Position numbers and translations under genes: made by a program. The notes beneath the pieces are model-generated. The model had not been told where the DNA came from. It saw only the letters and a list, made by a program, of their open reading frames with translations, and did not search any database. From NCBI GenBank assembly GCA_024397995.1, contig CP073746.1, positions 3,594,001 to 3,658,000 of the forward strand: a DNA stretch of 64,000 nt, given 5' to 3'. This stretch comes from a bacterium SCSIO 12827 (GTDB lineage: Bacteria; Pseudomonadota; Alphaproteobacteria; Rhodospirillales; Casp-alpha2). Positions 21,355-29,531 of the stretch are shown in pieces (positions within the stretch are counted from its first letter, which is position 1; the number at the start of each line of letters is the position of its first letter).

Positions 21355-22254
21355 ATGGCGCATCCCATTCCGCCCCTCAACGCGCTGCGCGCCTTCGAGG
21401 TCACGGCCCGTCTCGGCACCCTGGCGCGGGCGGCGGACGAGTTGTGCGTGACGCCCTCGGCGGTCGGCCATCAGGTCAAGAACCTGGAGGACTGGCTCGG
21501 CATCCGCCTGTTTCAGGTCGAGGGCGGGGCACGGCGCCTGACCTTCGAGGGCGAGCGCCTGGCCCAGCAGTTGGGCGACGCCTTCGGCCAGATCAACCTG
21601 GCCTGCCGCGCCTTGTCACGCAACCAGGCGTCGACGGAACTGCACATCCATGTCACCCCGACCTTCGCCATTCGCTGGCTGGTGCCGCGCCTGGGCCGGT
21701 TCCAGGCCCTGCATCCCGGCATTTCCGTGCATATCGCGACCAGTGCGCGGCCCATCGATTTCGAGCGCGACGACGTCTACGCGGCGATCCAGTTCGGCGG
21801 CGGCGCCTGGCCCGGCATGATCGCGGACCTTCTGTTCAAGGAAGACGTGTTTCCCGTCTGCCATCCGCGCCTGCTGGAAGGCGACCGGCCCCTGGCGGCC
21901 CCCCACGACCTAAGCGGCCACACGCTGCTGCACACCTACCACCGGCGAGGCGACTGGGCGCGCTGGCTGGCGGCGGCGGGGGTGCCGGCATCGGCCGTCG
22001 ATCCGGATCAGGGTCAGACGTTCGATCTGACGACCATGGCATTGGACGCCGCCGAGGCCGGCATGGGCATCGCCATCACCCGCGAGGCCCAGGTGCGCGA
22101 CGCATTGGAGTCCGGGCGACTGGCCGCCCCGTTCCGACGCGACCTGCTGCGCGGGGAAGGATGCTATTTCGTGTCCCGCAAGGCGCGCCGCGACGAAATT
22201 CCGGTCAAGGCATTCCGCGACTGGCTGCTGGCCGAGGCCGCCGCCGGCCGCTGA
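21355..22254 (+). CDS. LysR-family transcriptional regulator, GcvA-like
   Basis: A 299-residue LysR regulator with the GcvA-type start IPPLNALRAFEVTARLGTL and helix-turn-helix TPSAVGHQVKNLE. The effector domain includes VTPTFAIRWLVPRLGRF. ATG 21355 follows TGAGGAAA by nine bases and is preferred over the TTG at 21337. It diverges from the TauD-ABM pair and is its likely regulator. The stop codon abuts the stop of the convergent ATPase gene with no spacing. It is the third GcvA-type regulator in 22 kb. Confidence 0.92.
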   Translation: MAHPIPPLNALRAFEVTARLGTLARAADELCVTPSAVGHQVKNLEDWLGIRLFQVEGGARRLTFEGERLAQQLGDAFGQINLACRALSRNQASTELHIHVTPTFAIRWLVPRLGRFQALHPGISVHIATSARPIDFERDDVYAAIQFGGGAWPGMIADLLFKEDVFPVCHPRLLEGDRPLAAPHDLSGHTLLHTYHRRGDWARWLAAAGVPASAVDPDQGQTFDLTTMALDAAEAGMGIAITREAQVRDALESGRLAAPFRRDLLRGEGCYFVSRKARRDEIPVKAFRDWLLAEAAAGR

Positions 22255-23742
22255 CTAGCCCTTCCGCGTGCCCAGCCAATAAGCATAGAGCGCCGCCGGC
22301 ACCAGGGTCAGGTCAAGGCCGCCGCGCCGCGCCGGCCCGCCCCGGTTTTGCGTCAACAGGGTCATGCGCGCGTCCGGATTGGTACGGACGGCGAAATTGA
22401 CCATGGTGTCCGGCCCGTTGTCGGAGGCCGCGACCGCGCCCGACCAATCGAACTGAAACAGCTGTTCCGGGCGGCCCTCCGGCTTGTCGAGCAGGACAAG
22501 ATCGACCATGCCGCCCTTCCAACTGGCATAGGCCAGACGGTCGGCCAGGCCCGTGGCGAAGCATTGCGAAACGACCGCCGTTTCCACCAGCCGCGCGTAT
22601 TCCGGCGCGTCGGGGGCGACGGGGCCGAACAGGGCGGTGTAGAGAGTCGGCGAGGTCAGATAGACCTTGAACAGGACTTGGCGCTGGAACGGCCGTCCGT
22701 CGCGGTTGAGGCGCGGCACCCGGCGGATCAGGAACGCGCCCTCCAGGAAATCGAGGTATTTGCGCAAGGTGTTTTTGGCCACGCCCGTGGCCTTGGCCAG
22801 GTCTTCGATGGCCGCCTCACCGCCCGTATTGCGGGCCAGGACCGCAAACAGGCGGCCCAGTTCGCGCGGCTCGATCACGCCGGCGAAGGCGGCGAGATCG
22901 CGATGCAGGACATCATGCAGCAGGGCGTCCCGGACCAGAGCCGGGGGGGCCTCGTCCTCGCGCTTGGCGGCGATGCCGGACGGGAACCCGCCAAAGGAGA
23001 CATACCGCGCGAATTCGTCTTTGAGGGCCGCAATCCGGCCCGCGTCGAGCGGCAGCGACGATCCCGCCTCGGGCAGCACGCCCCCCGCGTCCGTGCGCCT
23101 GAACCCCATGAATTCGGCGAAGCTAAGCGGCGGCAGGATGCGGACCTCGACGGCGCCGGTCCCGCCGTCGCTGTCAATGTCGGCCCGCCCGGGGGTCAGC
23201 CGGGGGGCGCCCGAAGACAGGCCGGCGATCAGCCGCGCATTGGGCAGGCGCGATTGCAGGGCTGCCAACTGCCCGACCCCGTCGGCGACGTAATCCAGAT
23301 CGTCCAGGAACAGGAACACTTTTTCATCGCGGCTGTAGGCGAACCGATCGAGCACCCGGTCGGCGAGCGCCGCCAGGTCTTCACCGGAAAACACCGGCGC
23401 GCCCAAGGACAGATAGGCGATGCGCATGGGCGACACACCGGCACGAACCACGGCGGCCAGGGCCTGGCGCAGAACGATGGTTTTGCCCGCCCCCGGCGGG
23501 CCGGCGGCGATCAGCGGCACGTCGAGCGCGGCATCGAGAGCGCGGGCCGCGAAATCACGGGCAAACCCCCGCTGCGGCGGGTGGCGGAAGCGCACCCGCG
23601 TGCCCGAGCGAAAAGCCCACCAGGGATTGTCGAATTCCAGGCGGCGCAGAATGTCCGATGCGGCGATGTGTTCCAAGGGATCCCCGTCCCATTCCCCGGC
23701 GCATCCGCAAAACAAGCTCAAGCGGATGTGCTTATCGACCAA
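22255..23742 (-). CDS. AAA ATPase with DUF4143-type C-terminal domain
   Basis: A 495-residue protein. The AAA_14-type ATPase has Walker A AGPPGAGKT (about 80-88) and Walker B KVFLFLDDLDY. A winged-helix segment IEDLAKATGVAKNTLRKYLDFLEGAFLIRRV follows, then a DUF4143-like C-terminal domain (about 330-480). In many relatives that domain is a PD-(D/E)XK-like nuclease fold; here MVDLVLLD keeps an acidic residue but the usual E-x-K is replaced by QFDW, so nuclease activity is doubtful. The TTG start at 23742 has a GAGGG upstream. Orphan gene; such ATPases are often mobile or defence-linked but unproven. Confidence 0.75.
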   Translation of the reverse strand: MVDKHIRLSLFCGCAGEWDGDPLEHIAASDILRRLEFDNPWWAFRSGTRVRFRHPPQRGFARDFAARALDAALDVPLIAAGPPGAGKTIVLRQALAAVVRAGVSPMRIAYLSLGAPVFSGEDLAALADRVLDRFAYSRDEKVFLFLDDLDYVADGVGQLAALQSRLPNARLIAGLSSGAPRLTPGRADIDSDGGTGAVEVRILPPLSFAEFMGFRRTDAGGVLPEAGSSLPLDAGRIAALKDEFARYVSFGGFPSGIAAKREDEAPPALVRDALLHDVLHRDLAAFAGVIEPRELGRLFAVLARNTGGEAAIEDLAKATGVAKNTLRKYLDFLEGAFLIRRVPRLNRDGRPFQRQVLFKVYLTSPTLYTALFGPVAPDAPEYARLVETAVVSQCFATGLADRLAYASWKGGMVDLVLLDKPEGRPEQLFQFDWSGAVAASDNGPDTMVNFAVRTNPDARMTLLTQNRGGPARRGGLDLTLVPAALYAYWLGTRKG

Positions 23743-23810
23743 GCATCGCGCCCTCGATGCCCGACGTCAAGACCCGACCCGGCGCGGTGCCGTGACGCAA
23801 GGGCCGGAGA

Positions 23811-24401
23811 TCAGGCCAGGGCCTTGGCCACAACGCGCCGGAGGTCCGGCAACAGGTCCGATTCGAACCAGGGGTTCTTTTTCATCCAATGAGTGGTGCG
23901 CCAGCTGGGATGGGGGGTCGGCAGATAATCCGGCAGGAAATCACGCCAACGGGCGACCGTTTCCGTCATCGTCGCGGGGGCGCGGCTACCCAGGTGGTAT
24001 TTCTGAGCGTACGTACCGATCAGCAGGGTGAGGCGCACCTCCGGCAGCAACGCCCGCAAAGCCCCATGCCATTGCGGCGCGCATTCCGGGCGCGGCGGGT
24101 TATCGCCGCCCTTGGGCGCCCGCCCCGGATAACAGAACCCCATGGGCATGATGGCGATGCGGGATTCATCATAAAAAACGTCCGAGCCGACGGCCAGCCA
24201 GTCGCGCAGCCGTTCCCCGGATTTATCGTCCCAAGGCACGCCCGAGGCATGAACCTTGGTGCCCGGCGCTTGTCCGATCAGCAGCACCCGTGCCGACGGC
24301 GCCATGCGCACCACGGGTCGGGGGCCCAGCGGCAGATGATCCGCACAGGTGGTGCAGGCGCGGGCGCGCTTTAACACCGTTTCCAGATTTTCCGATCCCA
24401 T
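23811..24401 (-). CDS. Uracil-DNA glycosylase family protein
   Basis: A 196-residue member of the uracil-DNA glycosylase superfamily. The N-terminal cysteine pair CTTCADHLPLGPRPV recalls iron-sulfur family-4-like enzymes. Catalytic motif 1 reads LLIGQAPGTKVHASGVPWDD and motif 2 is TPHPSWR. It probably removes uracil or other deaminated bases from DNA. ATG 24401 has GGGAGG upstream; the frame is open to 24506 but that part overlaps the divergent sigma-factor promoter region. Only two N-terminal cysteines were clearly seen, so cluster binding is uncertain. Confidence 0.82.
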   Translation of the reverse strand: MGSENLETVLKRARACTTCADHLPLGPRPVVRMAPSARVLLIGQAPGTKVHASGVPWDDKSGERLRDWLAVGSDVFYDESRIAIMPMGFCYPGRAPKGGDNPPRPECAPQWHGALRALLPEVRLTLLIGTYAQKYHLGSRAPATMTETVARWRDFLPDYLPTPHPSWRTTHWMKKNPWFESDLLPDLRRVVAKALA

Positions 24402-24477
24402 GGCGGCCCTCCCGCACCGTTGCGGCGGATAAATGTCATTGCGATTCGGGGCGTCACGCATGATCTGAAAAAAGGCG

Positions 24478-24503
24478 GGAACATTTTCGCCGACTGCCGC
24501 GTC
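24478..24503 (+). promoter_or_regulatory. Candidate ECF/EcfG-type promoter before the sigma gene
   Basis: GGAAC (24478-24482), 17 bases, then CGTC (24500-24503) match the general ECF promoter plan and nearly the alphaproteobacterial general-stress consensus GGAAC-N16/17-CGTT. It lies 41 bases before the sigma-factor ATG, consistent with autoregulation or control by EcfG. Confidence 0.5.
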
Positions 24504-24543
24504 CAATGACCAGACATCGTTAACCGCCTGAGGACGAAATTCA

Positions 24544-25242
24544 ATGCACAGCGCCAGGAAGCCCGTTCACAAAGACGTCACGGTGACGGCGGCCGTCATC
24601 GACCAGGCCCGCGCCGGCGACCACACGGCGTTCGAAGCCATCATGCGCGCCCATAACCGGCTGCTGTACCGCTTTGTCCGCAACCTGGTGCCCAGCGACG
24701 CGGATGCCGAAGACATCATTCAGGAAACCTATATCAAGGCGTTCCGGGCGATTGACCGGTTCGACGGGCGGGCCCGGCTGTCGACCTGGCTGGTTAAGAT
24801 CGCCCTCCATGAAGTTTACAACCGCGGCAGGAAAACCCGCATGACCGAACAATTGGATACGATGGAAAACGTGATTTCCATGGCCGCCCACCTGCGCCCG
24901 GCGGGCGGGTTGATGGCCCAGGCCACCACACCGGAACAGGACGCGGCGCGGGACCAAATCCGCCGCTATCTCGAAGTCGCCATCGCCCAGTTGCCGGAAG
25001 ACTTCCGGGCGGTTTTCGTCCTGCGCGGGATCGAGGAATTTTCCGTCGATGAAACGGCCGACATGCTGGGCATTCCGGCGGCCACGGTCAGCACCCGGTT
25101 TCACCGGGCCCGGGCGCGGCTGCGCGACCTGCTTGACCGGGATGCCGGCAGCGCCTTGCAGGATGTCCATCCCTTCGCCGGGGCGCGCTGCGACCGCATC
25201 GTCAACGGGGTTCTCAATCGCCTGACGCCCTCACCCGACTGA
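24544..25242 (+). CDS. ECF-type RNA polymerase sigma factor
   Basis: A 232-residue sigma factor. Region 2 (about 18-90) reads FEAIMRAHNRLLYRFVRNLV and DAEDIIQETYIKAFRAIDRFDGRARLSTWL. Region 4 (about 140-200) reads LPEDFRAVFVLRGIEEFSVDETADML with the helix-turn-helix IPAATVSTRFHRARARLRDLL. A 30-residue C-terminal tail (HPFAGARCDRIVNGVLNRL) contains a cysteine. No anti-sigma gene is adjacent, so the tail may act in regulation (inference). A GGAAC-N17-CGTC promoter lies upstream. The next genes on the strand encode a ferritin-like lipoprotein and a cytochrome c. Confidence 0.92.
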   Translation: MHSARKPVHKDVTVTAAVIDQARAGDHTAFEAIMRAHNRLLYRFVRNLVPSDADAEDIIQETYIKAFRAIDRFDGRARLSTWLVKIALHEVYNRGRKTRMTEQLDTMENVISMAAHLRPAGGLMAQATTPEQDAARDQIRRYLEVAIAQLPEDFRAVFVLRGIEEFSVDETADMLGIPAATVSTRFHRARARLRDLLDRDAGSALQDVHPFAGARCDRIVNGVLNRLTPSPD

Positions 25243-25343
25243 CGCTTCAGAACCTTTCCTGAGATGCAGGCGCCCCATGGGCGTCAACGCCACCCCTTTG
25301 CCCAGGTTCCATCACCCCCCAACCAAACCAAAAGGAGACCACC

Positions 25344-25946
25344 ATGACCGATACCCAACCCGACTTTCAGGCCCCGGACCTTCCGGCTGAAGACAACGGT
25401 CTGATCCTGCCCCGCCGCAGCTTTCTGCGCGGCGCCGGAACCCTGACCCTGTCCGCCGCCGCCGTCGCCATGCTTGCCGGATGCGAAAGTGCCGCCGCCG
25501 GCAGCAGCGCCAGCGCGGCCGATATCTCGATCCTCAACACGGCCCTCGGGGCCGAGCTGGAAGCCATCGCCGCCTATCAGGTGGGGGCTGAAAGCGGCTT
25601 GCTGCAGAAGCCGGTTCTGGACCTTGCCGTGCAGTTCCAGGGCCATCACAAGGAACACGCGGATGTCCTGGCCAAGACCGTGCGCTCGCTCGGCGGCAAA
25701 CCCGTGGACGCGAAAAAGACCTATGACTTCCCGGTCGACCAGTTGAAGTCCCAGAACGACGTGCTGGGCTTCGCCGCCGGCCTGGAAAAGGGTGCGGTCA
25801 GCGCCTATCTGGGTGCCGTGCCCTTGTTCCAGAACCGCGATCTGGCCAAGGCGGCGGCGAGCATCCTCGGCGACGAAGCCATGCATTGGGCGGTGTTACG
25901 CAACGCCCTGGGCCAGAACCCCGTGCCCGTGGCCTTCGTATCGTAA
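25344..25946 (+). CDS. Tat-exported ferritin-like domain lipoprotein
   Basis: A 200-residue protein with a twin-arginine signal (RRSFLRG, about 24-30), a hydrophobic stretch and a lipobox-like LAGC, so it is probably folded with metal and exported as a lipoprotein. The mature part is a ferritin-like four-helix bundle. Possible di-iron ligands are in GAELEAIAAYQ, the HHKEH segment, EKGAVSAYL and GDEAMHWAVL. This family (ferritin_2-like) is of unknown function; redox or metal storage in the periplasm is likely. The start ATG 25344 follows AAAGGAGA. The stop overlaps the next start in TAATG. Confidence 0.85.
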   Translation: MTDTQPDFQAPDLPAEDNGLILPRRSFLRGAGTLTLSAAAVAMLAGCESAAAGSSASAADISILNTALGAELEAIAAYQVGAESGLLQKPVLDLAVQFQGHHKEHADVLAKTVRSLGGKPVDAKKTYDFPVDQLKSQNDVLGFAAGLEKGAVSAYLGAVPLFQNRDLAKAAASILGDEAMHWAVLRNALGQNPVPVAFVS

Positions 25947-26410
25947 TGCGCGCGCGCCGCACCCCCCTCGGCGCAGCCGGCGGCGGTCCCCGAAAGGGGG
26001 CCGCCGACCGCACCCGCGCCACCTTTCGCCGGGCCTGGGCCGGGCCGTTGGCGGCGGCCGTCATCGTCGCCGCGGTCCCGGCACAGGCCGCCGCTGCCCC
26101 GGACCCCGCCCGCGGCAAACAGGTTTACGACCGCTGCCTGGCCTGTCACGCCGTTGCCCATGACCGCGTCGGCCCGCGCCATTGCGGGCTTAAAGGTCGG
26201 CAAGCCGGGGGCATGCCCGGGTTCGAGTATTCCGATGCCATGCGGGCCATGGGGTTCACCTGGAACAGGCAAACCCTCGACCGGTTTCTGGCCGATCCGC
26301 TGGGGGTCGTACCCGGCACCACCATGACCTATGACGGCATCAAAGACGCGCGGGATCGCCGCGACCTCGTCGCCTATCTGCTGTCCCTGCCGCCCTGCGG
26401 CGGCCGATAA
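25946..26410 (+). CDS. Class-I cytochrome c, exported
   Basis: A 154-residue protein: a basic N-terminus, a hydrophobic export helix (LAAAVIVAAVPAQAAA, about 35-51), then a cytochrome c domain with heme motif CLACH (Cys64, Cys67, His68). The probable axial methionine is in PGTTMTYDG (about Met127), and the C-terminal helix is DLVAYLLSL. It resembles small mono-heme cytochromes such as c-550/c2. The ATG overlaps the stop of the ferritin-like gene (TAATG), implying translational coupling and a joint electron-transfer role in the periplasm. Confidence 0.88.
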   Translation: MRARRTPLGAAGGGPRKGAADRTRATFRRAWAGPLAAAVIVAAVPAQAAAAPDPARGKQVYDRCLACHAVAHDRVGPRHCGLKGRQAGGMPGFEYSDAMRAMGFTWNRQTLDRFLADPLGVVPGTTMTYDGIKDARDRRDLVAYLLSLPPCGGR

Positions 26411-26617
26411 GACGGCGGTCGACGACAAGCGGCAGCCGCTTTCTGTTACAAGTTGCCATGGAATGGTCGTAATGCCGCCCTGATGTCGTCCCCCTTGCGG
26501 GGCATTCAGGGCCGCATGTTTGAAGGGTGGCCCCAAGGGGGCAATGCCGATAAGGCCTTGCAACGCCCAAGGGCCGACCACATCTTGGCCACACGGCCGC
26601 ACCGGCAACGAAAAGTG

Positions 26618-27475
26618 ATGAACATGACCGCATGCCTGCAGCGCCTGACCCCCGCGCGTTGGACCGCCACGGCGGGCCTTACCGCCGTCCTTCTGGCCGC
26701 CGCCGGGATCGTCTTCGACATGACCGACCGCGACGTGCGGCAGGAAGCCATGGGCAAGGCCCGCGCCGTGGCTGCCCTGGCCCATGATCCCCTGCATGCC
26801 GTTTCCCTGGACAAGGTCCGCCGGACCGGCGTGGTGCCGCCCGTGTTCGCGGCCCGCATCGCAACCGACCTGGACGCCCTCGACCTTGAGGCCAAGAAAC
26901 AGGCCTTCCTCAAGATCGCCCTGCCCCTGGTCGCCCGCGAAAACGCCCGCATCCGAGGCGAGCGCCGACACGCCGCCGGCCCGGCCGAGGACGTGCCCGA
27001 ATACATCTGGGAAAAGTACCAGGTAACGCCCGGCGACATTGCCACCCTGCGCCGACGGATCGACGTCATTCCCGCCTCCATGGTGCTGGCCCAGGCGGCG
27101 CTGGAAAGCGGCTGGGGCACCTCGCGCTTCGCGCGCGACGCCAACAACCTGTTCGGCATCCGCACCTACAACCCCGACACCCCGGGGCTGGAGCCAGAAA
27201 AGGCCGATGGCTTCAAGGTCGTGAAATATGCCGACCTGAGCGAAGGCATGGGCCATTACATGCTGAACCTGAACACCCACCCGGCCTATCTAGAGTTCCG
27301 CCAGGCACGCCTTGAGATGCGCGCCCAGGGCCGCGACCCGGACGCGCGGCACCTGGCGACGCGGCTGACCCAATATTCGGAAATCCCCAAGACCTACAGC
27401 AAGCTGCTGCACCAGATCATCGACGCGGAAAAGCTGGAGGATTTCGACGGCGTGCGCCTGATCGACGAAGGCTGA
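26618..27475 (+). CDS. Glucosaminidase-domain protein, Bax-like
   Basis: A 285-residue membrane-anchored protein with one N-terminal helix (about 15-32) and a periplasmic glucosaminidase domain (about 125-270). The catalytic-type glutamate is in QAALESGWGTSRFA (about Glu163), with NNLFGIRTYN and YSEIPKTYSKLL as family segments. E. coli Bax is the named relative. It probably cleaves peptidoglycan beta-N-acetylglucosaminyl bonds. ATG 26618 or 26624 fits the membrane anchor; codons from 26453 look non-coding. Convergent with the sirtuin gene, with one base between stops. Confidence 0.85.
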   Translation: MNMTACLQRLTPARWTATAGLTAVLLAAAGIVFDMTDRDVRQEAMGKARAVAALAHDPLHAVSLDKVRRTGVVPPVFAARIATDLDALDLEAKKQAFLKIALPLVARENARIRGERRHAAGPAEDVPEYIWEKYQVTPGDIATLRRRIDVIPASMVLAQAALESGWGTSRFARDANNLFGIRTYNPDTPGLEPEKADGFKVVKYADLSEGMGHYMLNLNTHPAYLEFRQARLEMRAQGRDPDARHLATRLTQYSEIPKTYSKLLHQIIDAEKLEDFDGVRLIDEG

Positions 27476-27476
27476 T

Positions 27477-28226
27477 CTAGTCCACGGCGGCCAACCCCCG
27501 CATCAGCAGGTCATCGACAAAGGCCGGCACGGTTTCCGACGCGGGACCGTAGCGGGCGTGCTCGAACAGGCTCGCCCCCTCGCTGGGTTCCAGGTTCAAT
27601 TCCATTGTCCGCGCGCGGCCGATCATGCGCACCTGGCGCACATATCCCGCCGCCGGATAGACATTGCCCGACGTGCCGATCGACAGGAACAGGCCGCAAT
27701 CGCCGATCGCGTCGTCAATGTCATCCAGGCCCAAGGGCATTTCCCCGAACCACACCACATGCGGGCGCAGGGTGCCGAGGGACCCGCAAGCCGGACAGGC
27801 ATGGTCCAAGGTGATGTCGTCCCGCCACGGATGCACCCCGGTACAGGCCGTGCAGCGCGCCTTCAACAGTTCGCCATGCATATGGATCAGGTTTTTCGAT
27901 CCGGCGCGTTCGTGCAGGTCGTCGATGTTCTGGGTCACGATCAGAACCTCGCCCGGCCATTCGGCCTCCAGCCGCGCCAGGGCCAGGTGCGCCGCGTTGG
28001 GATGCACGTCGTCGGCGACGGCCCCCCGGCGCCGGGCGTTGTAGAACCCCAGAACCCGTTCCGGGTCGCGGGCATAGGCTTCGGGCGTGGCCACGTCCTC
28101 GATGCGGTAGCGGGCCCAGATACCGTCCGCATCGCGGAAGGTCGCAAGCCCCGATTCCTTGGATATGCCCGCACCGGTCAGAATCACGATGGACGGCTGA
28201 TCTTCCGTCGTCCCCGCATCAGCCAT
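27477..28226 (-). CDS. cobB: NAD-dependent protein deacylase, sirtuin (CobB type)
   Basis: Removes acyl groups from protein lysines using NAD+. The 249-residue core has GAGISKESGLATFR, TQNIDDLHERAG, the catalytic His in HMHGELLK, a four-cysteine zinc site (CTAC and CPAC), RPHVVWFGE and GTSGNVYPAAG. The FYNARRR segment holds the tyrosine and arginine which in E. coli CobB bind succinyl groups, so both deacetylase and desuccinylase activity are likely. CobB is known to reactivate acetylated acetyl-CoA synthetase, which is also encoded here (52958-54904) but not linked. Confidence 0.94.
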   Translation of the reverse strand: MADAGTTEDQPSIVILTGAGISKESGLATFRDADGIWARYRIEDVATPEAYARDPERVLGFYNARRRGAVADDVHPNAAHLALARLEAEWPGEVLIVTQNIDDLHERAGSKNLIHMHGELLKARCTACTGVHPWRDDITLDHACPACGSLGTLRPHVVWFGEMPLGLDDIDDAIGDCGLFLSIGTSGNVYPAAGYVRQVRMIGRARTMELNLEPSEGASLFEHARYGPASETVPAFVDDLLMRGLAAVD

Positions 28227-28306
28227 GGTTGTCGCCCTTCCCCGCCGCGCGCTAAGCTGCGCCGTCTGATTTCACCGCCGCACTATTTAAGAGAGAGGGC
28301 CGCACC

Positions 28307-28786
28307 TTGGTCAACGTTCTGTTCGTCTGCCTTGGTAACATCTGCCGCTCGCCCACGGCCGAGGGCGTGTTCCGCGACCTGATTCGCCGCGAAGGCCTGG
28401 ACGCCGACATCAAGACCGATTCCGCCGGCACCAGCGATTGGCATATCGGCGAACCGCCGGACCGCCGAGCCCAGGAAGCCGCCAAACGCCGGGGCGTCGA
28501 TCTGTCGGACCTGCGTTGCCGCCAAGCCCGGACCGAGGATTTCGAGGATTTCGACTACGTGCTCGCCATGGATCGGCGCAACCATGCGGCCCTGTCCGTG
28601 CTGGCACCCCAGGGACGGGGGGACCGCCTGCACATGTTCCTGTCGTTCGCCCCTCAGCTTGGCCTGACGGAAGTGCCCGATCCCTACTACGGCGCCGGCG
28701 ACGGGTTCGAACAGGTGCTGGATATGATCGAGGACGCGTCCCGGGGCCTGCTCGACCACATCCGCGCAACCAATCTGGCGCGCTGA
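28307..28786 (+). CDS. Low-molecular-weight protein-tyrosine phosphatase
   Basis: A 159-residue cytoplasmic phosphatase with P-loop CLGNICRS (nucleophile Cys8, Arg14) near the N-terminus and the general-acid motif DPYYG near residue 126. The start codon appears to be TTG 28307, placed eight bases after GAGAGAGGG; no ATG precedes the P-loop at a suitable distance. These enzymes dephosphorylate protein tyrosines, and some serve exopolysaccharide regulation or arsenate reduction. Neither context is visible here, so the target is open. Confidence 0.92.
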   Translation: MVNVLFVCLGNICRSPTAEGVFRDLIRREGLDADIKTDSAGTSDWHIGEPPDRRAQEAAKRRGVDLSDLRCRQARTEDFEDFDYVLAMDRRNHAALSVLAPQGRGDRLHMFLSFAPQLGLTEVPDPYYGAGDGFEQVLDMIEDASRGLLDHIRATNLAR

Positions 28787-28877
28787 CCCGAAACCCGGGC
28801 GCGTTGCATCCTTTCTTTACAAGCGATGGCCGCAGCCCGTACACCTGCGGCCCCTTGATCCCTTCGGTGAGTAATCC

Positions 28878-29531
28878 ATGCTTTTGATATTCGACTGCGA
28901 CGGCGTGCTGGTGGACAGCGAGATGATCGCATCGCGCGTGCTGGCCGGCCAGCTGTCGGCCCTGGGTTATCCCATCACCGCCAAGCAGTGCCGTGAACGC
29001 TTCACCGGCAAATGGATGACCGATGTCGTCAACCTGGTGCGCGGCGAAGGCGTCGAGGTGCCTGACGATTTCATCGAGACCCTGAAGGTCAAGGACCGGG
29101 AAGCCTTCCAGCGCGAATTGAAACCCATGCCGGGGGTTTTGGAGATGGTGCGGGGGCTCTCCCATGAGCGCTGCGTCGCCTCGTCGGGCCCGATCGTGAA
29201 GATCGAGACGACCCTGGGTGTCACCGGCCTGCTGCCGTTCTTCAAGCCGCATTTGTTCTCTGCCGGCATGGTCAAACGGGGCAAGCCGGCGCCGGACCTG
29301 TTCCTTCACGCCGCCAATGCCATGGGCCGGGCGCCGGAAGACTGCCTGGTGATCGAGGATTCCACCGCCGGGGTGACCGGGGCCCGGCGCGCGGGCATGC
29401 GGGTCCTGGGCTTCGCAGGTGCCTCCCATGCCAGGGAGGTCGCGAATTACGGGGAAACCCTGATGGCCGCCGGGGCCGAGATCGTGTTCGACGACATGAC
29501 GCGCCTGCCCGATCTGATCAAGGGCGCCTAG
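28878..29531 (+). CDS. HAD-superfamily phosphatase (subfamily IA)
   Basis: A 217-residue HAD hydrolase: motif I DCDGVLVDSE (nucleophile Asp6, acid Asp8), motif II CVASSG, the conserved lysine in KRGKPAPDLF and motif III VIEDSTAGV. The alpha-helical cap lies between motifs I and II. The sequence style is that of the YieH/beta-phosphoglucomutase-like group; sugar phosphates or nucleotides are possible substrates. Its stop codon shares CTAG with the convergent ThpR gene. Confidence 0.9.
   Translation: MLLIFDCDGVLVDSEMIASRVLAGQLSALGYPITAKQCRERFTGKWMTDVVNLVRGEGVEVPDDFIETLKVKDREAFQRELKPMPGVLEMVRGLSHERCVASSGPIVKIETTLGVTGLLPFFKPHLFSAGMVKRGKPAPDLFLHAANAMGRAPEDCLVIEDSTAGVTGARRAGMRVLGFAGASHAREVANYGETLMAAGAEIVFDDMTRLPDLIKGA

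Noticed and set aside
28828..28852. Terminator between the tyrosine phosphatase and HAD genes
   Set aside because: A perfect 8-pair stem GGCCGCAG/CTGCGGCC is present, but no T tract follows, so it is not called.
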